Assembly (NCBI GenBank): GCA_016702605.1
Contig: JADJDQ010000003.1
Coordinates: 604,860 to 668,859 of the forward strand
Reading direction: 5' to 3'
DNA: 64,000 nucleotides
Source of the DNA: Candidatus Intricatilinea gracilis
Lineage (GTDB): Bacteria; Pseudomonadota; Gammaproteobacteria; Burkholderiales; Burkholderiaceae_C
Within the stretch, counting starts at the first letter, position 1, and each line of letters opens with the position of its first letter. Of the stretch, positions 18,965 through 26,672 are shown one piece after another. A program made the translations under genes and the position numbers. A model generated the notes under the pieces. It searched no databases, was not told the DNA's origin, and worked only from the letters and a program-made list of their open reading frames with translations.

Positions 18965-19732
18965 ATGAGCAAATATGGAAAGCGCAACGGGTCGGGTGCC
19001 CTGCAAAGTGGCACGCGAAAAGTCGCAACCACGTTTGGGCGAACTGCGCACCTGGTGTCGGCGCACAAGCACAGGGGGGGTACGCCCTTCCATGTCGAGA
19101 GCCACAGCGAACAGTTGTTCGCTCACGCTGCCGACCTTGATCCAGACGTAGTGTCACTGGCACCGCAAGGGCTTACCGTGGACCTCGTGGCCGAAGTGCT
19201 GTTGTTCACCGAGTCAGAGCGCCAAGACGCCCGAGCCCGCTACAGGGAGCGTCCCGGGCCAAGCCTGTACACAGCTGACTTCACGCTGCTACTCAGAGGT
19301 CAAAGGGAGACGGTCGTCGAAGTCAAACTCGATACCCATCTCGGCGACGACATCTACCGGGACAAGTTGCGTCGTGCGAAGGACATCATCGGTCGCCATG
19401 GCCGGGACTTTTCGGTCGTTGCGGTGCCGGCCGACGAGTGCCATCCCATCTGGGCCAACGTGGCCTTGATCTCCCAGGCCACGCGCCGGCGCGATTTGTG
19501 GCCAAGCCCGGAAGTCATCGAGCGCCTTGAACAACTCGGGCAGCGCGGCGCACGGACAGCGGGTGACTTCCTCAACCCCTTGAACTTGAGCACCAGTCAC
19601 TTGCCTCATTTCCTGGTAGCCGGCGCCCTTCGGGCCGACATCCTGTCGCATCCGATGCGGGCGTCAACACCCGTCGAACTGGCATATGGCGACCTGAGCC
19701 ATCTGCAACTGATAGCGCGCCTGCAGCGATGA
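18965..19732 (+). CDS. tnsA: TnsA-like transposon endonuclease
   Basis: 255 residues from ATG 18965, with GGGGC about eight bases upstream; a GTG at 18935 is an alternative. The PD-(D/E)XK nuclease core of TnsA is readable: Glu49 in HVESHSEQLF, Asp105 in LYTADFTLLL, and VEVK at 118-121, matching the Glu-Asp-Lys triad of Tn7 TnsA. TnsA cuts the 5' ends of the transposon so that, with TnsB, excision is cut-and-paste rather than replicative. The stop overlaps the start of tnsB as ATGA. Its presence separates this module from Tn5053-type elements, which lack TnsA. Confidence 0.85.
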   Translation: MSKYGKRNGSGALQSGTRKVATTFGRTAHLVSAHKHRGGTPFHVESHSEQLFAHAADLDPDVVSLAPQGLTVDLVAEVLLFTESERQDARARYRERPGPSLYTADFTLLLRGQRETVVEVKLDTHLGDDIYRDKLRRAKDIIGRHGRDFSVVAVPADECHPIWANVALISQATRRRDLWPSPEVIERLEQLGQRGARTAGDFLNPLNLSTSHLPHFLVAGALRADILSHPMRASTPVELAYGDLSHLQLIARLQR

Positions 19733-21750
19733 CCACGGTGTTGGCCCGGGGCGTGACCCTGAAAGATACGACTGGAAACGGCGTGGATCTCGTCATCCAG
19801 AGCCGCTCGATGGTCGACGGCCACGTCAAGGTGTACGACAAGAAACTTCGACAAGAGCGCTTCGAAGACTACGAGAGCCTGCGCCAGCGAGTAGCGTCGG
19901 GCACGCTCGTCATCGATAAGCCCAATCGGCCATCGCTTCGCGTCCAGATTTCTACGACCAAGGCCGACGACGACGCCCTGCTTCGCGCCAAGGAACTGGT
20001 CGCGCGCCTGCGTCAGCGCATGAAGCGGTACCAGGTCAGTGCGAGCAAAGCCTACGACATGCTCGTCGAGGACAACGAAGCGCTCCCCGAAGCCGAGCAA
20101 CGAGAGGACCTGCCCTCGAAGGCCACCATCTTCCGTTGGCTTGCGCGAGACCGAGACGGCAAACCGCTGCTGACCCCCAATTCCGCGAAAGGCAATCGCA
20201 CGTGCAGGCATTCGGATGAGTTGTGCGAATTCATCCTTGACGAGGCAGAACGGGATTACCTGGCCCCTCAGTCCACATGCACCCTCGGACGCTTCATTGC
20301 CGACGTGACGGCACATGCAAGAGATGCTGAACTGTTGGCAAAGGATAGCCACCTGAGCAGGCAATTCATCAGTCGCCTCATCCACGACTACAAGTGCACC
20401 GACGTCGATGAAGCCCGAATGGACCCGAAAGACCGAGCCTCGGGCAAGTCGATTGGAAGGCACACCATACGGCTTGCCATGCCTATGCAGCGTGTAGAGC
20501 AAGATGCGTTGCACCTGCCGTTTATCGTCAAGACGCCGTCCGGGATCAGTGCCACCGTTTACCTCATTCACGCGATCGAGTGCTACCTGTCGGTTCCAGT
20601 GGGGTGGAATTTGATCATCGGGCATCCGGTCGAATCAGACAGCTTGAAATGTGTTGAACGGATCTTGTTTCCCAAGCAACCCGATCTGGATCAGTTGGGG
20701 GTAACCTCGCCGATCGACCTGTATGGTCTCGTTGGAACGATCATTTACGATAATGGTCCGGAAACCAAAGGGGAGAGGATGAAGAGCCTCACACGCTTGG
20801 GTATGGACACAATGCATTGCAAATCTCGACATGCCCATGGCAAACCGTTCATAGAACGACTGAACCGTTCACTCAAGGAAGCCTTGGAAACTTTGCCAGG
20901 GTGCACCAGGTTCAACGGCAAAGACGGTGTACGCAATCCGATCGCTCTAGGTGACAAGCTGATGGATGTGCATGAACTCGAGCAATGGATTGTCCGCTGG
21001 TATTATGAAAAGTGGATACATACCAAGCTCAGACGTTTTCAGCGGCGGGTTTTCGGTGCGGGGTTTGCCGGATTCACACCATTGGACGTATGGACGAGGA
21101 AAGTCATCGAAGACCAATGGGCGATGCCACTGCCGCCGAATCGCGCCGATTGGGAAATGCTGAAGTACGAGCGGATATCATGTACGTTGTCGCGCAAAAC
21201 CGGCATCACTTATGGGACTTTCAACTTCGCAGGCGACAACCTCACCCGACTGATCAAAGAGCACGGTGAAACGCTTGTAACAGTGCTGATCGATCCGGAC
21301 GACTTTCGGCACGTGGACGTCTTGTCAGTCAACGAAACGGAACTGGTCCGGCTGATCAATAAGGACGTTGACGAAAATACCCCAGCATTCAGTTTCGCCC
21401 AAGCGAAGAAGATGAGTGCAGAACTGCGCAAACTGGCTAACGCCAGACCTGAACCCGAGCCGTCGGTCGAGTTTTCACGCGACATCTATAAACGCAGCGC
21501 GGGCGCTGCCAAGCCGGTCGATGCCAAACCCAAGCGCATGACTCGTGCCGTTACGAAGGACACCACCCGGCGAGCCAAAGAGGATGCTGCAGTGACGCGA
21601 GCGACATTGTCGCCATTGTCTGCCTCCGAATGCGTTCCACGGGCCGATTCGCCAGCCGGCACGGTGGTCTGGTCCACCAAGCCTGCAGGACTCTACACGG
21701 TCATTGACCAGGTGCCCACTTCTAAGCCCCTGAAACCAGAATCGGAATGA
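19729..21750 (+). CDS. tnsB: TnsB-like DDE transposase
   Basis: 673 residues. The catalytic domain is of the retroviral-integrase type: Asp259 in EQDALHLPF, Asp341 in IIYDNGPE, and Glu376 in KPFIERLNRSLKE. The last two are 35 residues apart, as in DD(35)E transposases. N-terminal helix-turn-helix regions (KATIFRWLARD, LSRQFISRLIHDY) should bind the element ends. The C-terminal tail (from about 560) is charged and variable and in Tn7 contacts TnsC. It overlaps tnsA upstream and tnsC downstream by ATGA. All three acidic residues are intact, so the protein may be active. Confidence 0.9.
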   Translation: MTTVLARGVTLKDTTGNGVDLVIQSRSMVDGHVKVYDKKLRQERFEDYESLRQRVASGTLVIDKPNRPSLRVQISTTKADDDALLRAKELVARLRQRMKRYQVSASKAYDMLVEDNEALPEAEQREDLPSKATIFRWLARDRDGKPLLTPNSAKGNRTCRHSDELCEFILDEAERDYLAPQSTCTLGRFIADVTAHARDAELLAKDSHLSRQFISRLIHDYKCTDVDEARMDPKDRASGKSIGRHTIRLAMPMQRVEQDALHLPFIVKTPSGISATVYLIHAIECYLSVPVGWNLIIGHPVESDSLKCVERILFPKQPDLDQLGVTSPIDLYGLVGTIIYDNGPETKGERMKSLTRLGMDTMHCKSRHAHGKPFIERLNRSLKEALETLPGCTRFNGKDGVRNPIALGDKLMDVHELEQWIVRWYYEKWIHTKLRRFQRRVFGAGFAGFTPLDVWTRKVIEDQWAMPLPPNRADWEMLKYERISCTLSRKTGITYGTFNFAGDNLTRLIKEHGETLVTVLIDPDDFRHVDVLSVNETELVRLINKDVDENTPAFSFAQAKKMSAELRKLANARPEPEPSVEFSRDIYKRSAGAAKPVDAKPKRMTRAVTKDTTRRAKEDAAVTRATLSPLSASECVPRADSPAGTVVWSTKPAGLYTVIDQVPTSKPLKPESE

Positions 21751-22688
21751 CTGGACTCTCGCTTGAGCAACGGCTGCATGCAGTCGAAATACAGCACCCA
21801 CGGTTTGCCGACATCTTATCGATACTGCAACGTCGGATCGACGGCGCCGCGCGGGGAGATGCACCCATGATTTCCTGGATCGTCGGCCCGTCCCGAGTCG
21901 GAAAAACGCAGCTCATCCGGGCTTTGAAGCGCCTATACCCACAGATCACGAGCCAGGGACACCGGCGGGTGCCTGTCGCATTCGCAGACTCGGCGACCTC
22001 TACGACAATCAAGTTGCTGCCAATGGTAGTGCTCAAGGCGCTCGATGCGCCCTTCCGGCTCAGCAATATCACCGCCGGAAAGCTCACCGAGTCGATGTAC
22101 ACGCAACTCAAGCTGGCGCAGACCAGTCACATTGTCTTCGACGAAGCAAGCCAGATGGTCGAGCCGGGTGCGCGCTTGCTGCCATTTGCAGCCGGCGAAT
22201 GGTTCAAGCAAACAGTGAACATCGCCAATGTCTCGCAAGTCCTTTTCGGAGTCCCAAGACTTGAGAGGTTGTTCGAGGCAAATGTGCAGTTGCGCATGCG
22301 AGCCTATACCAGGATCGATTGGTTGCCCTATGACGCCATGATGGATGCAGACCGAGTGGCCTATCAGACGGCAGTGAACACGTTCTTGCAGGTGTTTCGG
22401 CAAGCGGGCTGGGACTTCGAGCCATCGGTAGATGAAATTACGGGAAACTGTTATCTGCACGCCCCGGGGCTTATCGGGCGCCTGAGCGATCTGATGAGAG
22501 TGTTGGCAAGACAAATCGAATCGACGTCGCCGCGGCGGCTACGTTTTGCTGATTTTTCGCAGGCCGCTGCAAGCCTGGAAAGTTGTGGGCACCCGGATAT
22601 ACCTGCGTTCAAAAGTGCCTCATGCACCATGGCAGATCTGAGCCGCGCGTATCGGCACGTACTGCACGCCAACGGCATGGCCAAATAG
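21747..22688 (+). CDS. tnsC: TnsC-like AAA+ transposition regulator
   Basis: 313 residues with Walker A GPSRVGKT at 47-54, Walker B HIVFDEAS (Asp132, Glu133) and a downstream GVPRLERLFEANVQLRMRA sensor region. TnsC/TniB proteins form filaments on target DNA and link the target selector (TniQ/TnsD) to the TnsAB transposase. Tn7 TnsC is much longer (about 550 residues), so this is a short type like TniB. It is coupled to tnsB by ATGA and followed 14 bases later by tniQ. Confidence 0.88.
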   Translation: MTGLSLEQRLHAVEIQHPRFADILSILQRRIDGAARGDAPMISWIVGPSRVGKTQLIRALKRLYPQITSQGHRRVPVAFADSATSTTIKLLPMVVLKALDAPFRLSNITAGKLTESMYTQLKLAQTSHIVFDEASQMVEPGARLLPFAAGEWFKQTVNIANVSQVLFGVPRLERLFEANVQLRMRAYTRIDWLPYDAMMDADRVAYQTAVNTFLQVFRQAGWDFEPSVDEITGNCYLHAPGLIGRLSDLMRVLARQIESTSPRRLRFADFSQAAASLESCGHPDIPAFKSASCTMADLSRAYRHVLHANGMAK

Positions 22689-22702
22689 CCAACACACCTC
22701 AT

Positions 22703-24526
22703 ATGCGCCTGCTCAGAACTTATCCGCCCGAAACTGACGAGTCCCCGCTCGGATATTACCGAAGGCTCTCGTGGGACAACTGCCTCAGTGGGTGGATTGA
22801 ACTTGCGCAAATTGTCGAAGTGTCGCGGTCAAGGACCGGTCTGCTCGGTCGACCCGACTACGTTGCACAGGCACTGGGTCTCGAGCCAGACTGGACGCAG
22901 CAGGTGGCCAACCGGGAAGCCAGCCTGAGGGCACTGCAACGATTTCAACGCGGGCAAATCGACGCCATCTGCCCGCAATGCCTGAGCGAATCCCCACACC
23001 TGCGCATCGGCTGGGAGCATGTCTACGTCACTGCTTGTCCAAGCCACAAATGCCGTCTGATCGACCGCTGTGAACATTGCGACGCTCGGTTGTCGTCCCG
23101 CCGGGAATCCATCGTACACTGTGAGTGCGGGCGCGACCTGAGAACTGCACGCCAGGTGCCCGCCAGCCGCAGCCAGTTGTGGTTGTCGGCGACGCTGGCG
23201 GGCGAGCACCGGTCGAACCTGAAATTCGGGCCGAAGTTGGTAGCGGCAAAGACCCTGCCTCTGACAAAGCTGATTCAAGTGTTCTGCCAGATGGCGAAGG
23301 TCGATACCAAGCCAGCGCGTCGAAATGCAGCCATGCCGAAGACTGTGGCGGAGGCGGAAGAATTCCTGCTCCCGCTCGAGGACCTGCTGGCGGAGTGGCC
23401 GACCGCATTCGAGGCCCATGTGTTGCATCGCCTGAAAGTCGGGGATCCGTGTGCAAGAACGCTCAACACCGCTCTTGGCCACTGGTACCGGCAAGTCAAA
23501 AAGCAGAGTGCCTCATGTTCAGCCCTTCCCTTCCTGGAGATCGTCACACGAGTGGCCGCCGCCCACTTTCCGGGGCTGATCGGCCTCGATGCCGCGGGTA
23601 CGAAGGGCATCGAGGTCGACAAGCCGATGTCGGTGCGAGAGGTCGCGACGCGACTCGGCACAGGCAAGGACTTCGTCATTGCGGCGATTGACGCCAAGGT
23701 CATCGAAGGGCGAGCGATCCGTTTCGGTGAACGCCGCCTGATGTACCGGGTACAACATGGCGAGGTCGAGCGTGTCCACGCAGCCCGAACTGGCTGGGTC
23801 CGCGAGGAGGAGGCGTGTCGTCATCTGGATGTGTCGCCAGCGGTGCTGGGGCAACTGGTCGCCGCTGAAGTCCTGACGGTGGACCGGCACTGGCGCGAGG
23901 ACATCTTGAAAGGTGGGCCGATCTCGCTGATTTCTCTTGAAGCGATCGAGGTCGCGTTGCGTTCGACGGTGGGCAGCAAGGAGCCAGCCATCGACGTGAT
24001 CGCACTTCGCGATCTCACGAGCCGGCGTGTGGGCGACAAACGCGCACTTCAAAGTGCGTTCCAGGCGATCTTTAGTGGCCGACTGCGCCGCGTCGGCGCG
24101 CTCCCAGCAAAGGGGATCGGCGCCATCAAGTTCCGGATGGCGGAGGTGCGGGAGTTTTTCAGCACCCCCACTCTGGAGGCAGGACTGACTGTCGAGCGCC
24201 TCGAAAGTCTGTCAGGCTGGAAGTCGGAGAGCATCTACAACTGGATCGAGCAAGGGCTGCTGCAAGCGCAAAGCGTCATGCTGCGAGGCCAGCGATGCCG
24301 GGTGGTCTTGCCCGAACACCTGATCCAGTTCATGAGGACCTACATCCCTTTGACGGATGTCGCGCGGGCTCTGGGTACGCGCTCGTCGGGCGCTGCAAGA
24401 CAACTTGCCGGCGTCGCGTTTGTCGGCGCCAAGTTGCTTCCAAACGGGGCGACGCGGGGAGCTCTCGTCCAGATGACAGACCTTGCTCGCTTGGCGGCAA
24501 CGAGCAAAGGAGTCGAACGAAGTTGA
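22703..24526 (+). CDS. tniQ: TniQ/TnsD-family target-selection protein
   Basis: 607 residues from ATG 22703. The N-terminus MRLLRTYPPETDESPLGYYRRL is the typical TniQ opening (E-S-x-x-G-Y). Two zinc-binding groups follow: CPQC at 90-93 with CPSHKC at 112-117, and CEHC at 123-126, all as in TniQ/TnsD. The C-terminal 350 residues contain repeated helix-turn-helix-like segments (RTGWVREEEACRHLDVSP, SMVRE-like VREVATRLGTG, LTVERLESLSGWKSES), which would read a chromosomal attachment site in a TnsD-like way. No tnsE or cas genes are near, so fixed-site targeting is the expected mode (inference). The site itself was not identified. Confidence 0.85.
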   Translation: MRLLRTYPPETDESPLGYYRRLSWDNCLSGWIELAQIVEVSRSRTGLLGRPDYVAQALGLEPDWTQQVANREASLRALQRFQRGQIDAICPQCLSESPHLRIGWEHVYVTACPSHKCRLIDRCEHCDARLSSRRESIVHCECGRDLRTARQVPASRSQLWLSATLAGEHRSNLKFGPKLVAAKTLPLTKLIQVFCQMAKVDTKPARRNAAMPKTVAEAEEFLLPLEDLLAEWPTAFEAHVLHRLKVGDPCARTLNTALGHWYRQVKKQSASCSALPFLEIVTRVAAAHFPGLIGLDAAGTKGIEVDKPMSVREVATRLGTGKDFVIAAIDAKVIEGRAIRFGERRLMYRVQHGEVERVHAARTGWVREEEACRHLDVSPAVLGQLVAAEVLTVDRHWREDILKGGPISLISLEAIEVALRSTVGSKEPAIDVIALRDLTSRRVGDKRALQSAFQAIFSGRLRRVGALPAKGIGAIKFRMAEVREFFSTPTLEAGLTVERLESLSGWKSESIYNWIEQGLLQAQSVMLRGQRCRVVLPEHLIQFMRTYIPLTDVARALGTRSSGAARQLAGVAFVGAKLLPNGATRGALVQMTDLARLAATSKGVERS

Positions 24527-25313
24527 ACTGAGCTGATCAGACCGGTCCAGGCGATGCTGCCTAATTTCTTGAGGGCATCGTCACCAGCCTTGCCGAGCTC
24601 GCGGAGTCCCCGAGAAAGGGCCTACGGAAGTCGGCCGCCGAGCGGCAACCGAACCTCGTGGCTGAACCAGATTGACTCTGCGTGCGATTCATCTTCCGTC
24701 GTGGACCCGGCGGGGCCGGACGGTGACCTCGTGTCAGGCCGCCACCAACAGTAGGTCAGGACTGCCTGCAGCCGTTCGATGTGGCCGGATCAATGTCGGC
24801 GACTGCCTACAGCTGCCGGCCAGCGGTCGACAGGGCGAACTACCAGCCACCCCGAAACTTGACGCAGGAAGGCGTCGTCGGGAAATCGGCCGCCGACTTG
24901 AGCAGATGCACGAAATCGCCTCCAGGGCGCCGCCTACGCAGTCGCCCGAATGACTGGACCAGAAAACAGCGAACTTACCCTACCGACCCAAAGCGGTCCA
25001 AGCCAGAGGGGATTTCGAAGCCCAATACCCGCCCGTGAACGTCGTTTGTTGCCGCCAGCTTAGTTTTGAGCCACCTGCCGAACTTCACGTGGGCCGGGCT
25101 GCGGGCGCGAAATCTTTGATCGGTCAGTAGCTTGGTGCTCGTCTCGGTGGCTCACCAGGCTGTCGGCGCGTGGCTCAACATGGTGCCGGCTCCAACACGG
25201 TCGAACCTTCGCGGTGGTGCCCCGGTGCGGGCATGGCGTTTCGGCTTGCCTGACGCGCCGTCGGACCGACCGGGCTTCCCGCATCCGGGGTCTGACCGCA
25301 AAATGGGCCGGAC
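24527..25313. other. Intergenic after tniQ; possible transposon end
   Basis: Nearly 790 bases without a credible gene. It contains three similar short words: ACTGCCTGCAGC at 24761-24772, ACTGCCTACAGC at 24802-24813 and GCCTACGCAG at 24932-24941, and a pair of CGGCCGCCGA words at 24633 and 24887. These could be TnsB-binding repeats of a transposon end, but no terminal TGT/ACA pair or target duplication was established. The promoter of the response-regulator gene should be in the last 200 bases. Confidence 0.3.
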
Positions 25314-26672
25314 ATGGACACCGCCCGCGTGCTGCTGATCGACGACGACGAGCCCTTCCGGCAGGGCCTGCGCAGCACGCTGCAGATGGCCGGTCACACG
25401 GTGCGCGACTTCGCCCGCGCATTGCCGGCGCTGGCCTGCCTGGAGCGCGACACGGTCGACCTGGTGCTGACCGACCTGCGCCTGCCCGACCTCGACGGGC
25501 TGGAGTTGCTGGCGCGCAGCCGCGCCGTCGACGCCGATCGCCCGGTGTTGCTGATGACGGCCCACGGCGACATCGAGACCGCGGTGAGCGCGATGCGCCA
25601 GGGCGCCTTCGACTTCATCGAGAAGCCCTTCGGGCGCGACCGCCTGCTGACGCTGCTGGAGCGCGCGCTGCAGCAGCATCGGCTGCTGCACGAGAACCGC
25701 CAGCTGCGCCAGGGCCTGGCCGCCGGCGCCGGCCTGGCGGCGGTGCTGGTGGGCGACAGCGCGCCGATGCGCACGCTGCGCCAGTTGCTGCTGCACGTCG
25801 CGCCCACGCCGGTGGAGGTGCTGGTGGTGGGCGAGACCGGCACCGGCAAGGAACTGGTGGCGCGCGCGCTTCACGACTTCAGTGGCCGCCGCGGCCCCTT
25901 CGCCGCCATCAACTGCGCCGCGCTGCCCGAGACGCTGATGGAAAGCGAGCTCTTCGGCCACGAGAAGGGGGCCTTCACCGGCGCCGCGACGGCGCGCGTC
26001 GGCCGCATCGAGCACGCGCAGGGCGGCACGCTGTTCCTGGACGAGATCGAGGCCATGCCGCTGTCGCTGCAGGCCAAGTTGCTGCGCGTGCTGCAGGAGC
26101 GCGAGGTGCAGCGCCTGGGGGCCAACCGGCCGCAGGCGGTGGACGTGCGCGTGGTGGCGGCCAGCAACGCCGACCTGGCGCCGATGATCGCCTCAGGCCG
26201 GTTCCGCACTGACCTGTTCTACCGCCTGGACACCGTGACGCTGCGCCTGCCGGCGCTGCGCGAGCGGCCGGGCGACATCCTGCCGCTGTTCGAGCATTTC
26301 ACCGCCGTCGCCGTCCTGCGCTTCGACCGCGAACGCCCGCCGCCGGACCTCGGGCTGAGCGAGCGGCTGCTGGCCCACGCCTGGCCCGGCAACGCGCGCG
26401 AACTGAAGAGCGCCGCCGAGCGCCATGTGCTGGGCTTGCCGGCGCTCGGCCCCATGTCCGCCGCGGCCGGCGCGGCGCGCGGCACGCTGCAGGAGGTGTT
26501 GACCTTGGTCGAAGCGCAGGTGATCGCCGAGACCCTGGCGCGCCACGGCGGCCAGGTGGAAGCCGCCAGCGCGGAGCTGGGCCTGTCGCAGGCCACGCTG
26601 TACCGCAAGCTGCGGCTGCACGGCCTAGCCGCGCGGCCCGGCCCGTTCACGCCAGCGGCAGAACGATCGTGA
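25314..26672 (+). CDS. NtrC/DctD-type sigma-54 response regulator
   Basis: 452 residues. The receiver domain has the acidic pair in LLIDDDEPF, phospho-acceptor Asp54 in LVLTDLRLPD, and the conserved Lys in FDFIEKPFG. The AAA+ domain shows GETGTGKE, the sigma-54 contact loop GAFTGA (in ELFGHEKGAFTGA) and FLDEIEAM. A Fis-type helix-turn-helix closes the protein (VEAASAELGLSQATLYRKL). The layout is that of DctD-like regulators of transport or metabolism. Its 3' end overlaps by 26 bases the 3' end of the convergent histidine kinase gene, its likely partner. Confidence 0.93.
   Translation: MDTARVLLIDDDEPFRQGLRSTLQMAGHTVRDFARALPALACLERDTVDLVLTDLRLPDLDGLELLARSRAVDADRPVLLMTAHGDIETAVSAMRQGAFDFIEKPFGRDRLLTLLERALQQHRLLHENRQLRQGLAAGAGLAAVLVGDSAPMRTLRQLLLHVAPTPVEVLVVGETGTGKELVARALHDFSGRRGPFAAINCAALPETLMESELFGHEKGAFTGAATARVGRIEHAQGGTLFLDEIEAMPLSLQAKLLRVLQEREVQRLGANRPQAVDVRVVAASNADLAPMIASGRFRTDLFYRLDTVTLRLPALRERPGDILPLFEHFTAVAVLRFDRERPPPDLGLSERLLAHAWPGNARELKSAAERHVLGLPALGPMSAAAGAARGTLQEVLTLVEAQVIAETLARHGGQVEAASAELGLSQATLYRKLRLHGLAARPGPFTPAAERS

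Noticed and set aside
18965..24526. CRISPR-associated transposon
   Set aside because: No cas genes or repeat array in the window; TniQ has the long TnsD-like form.
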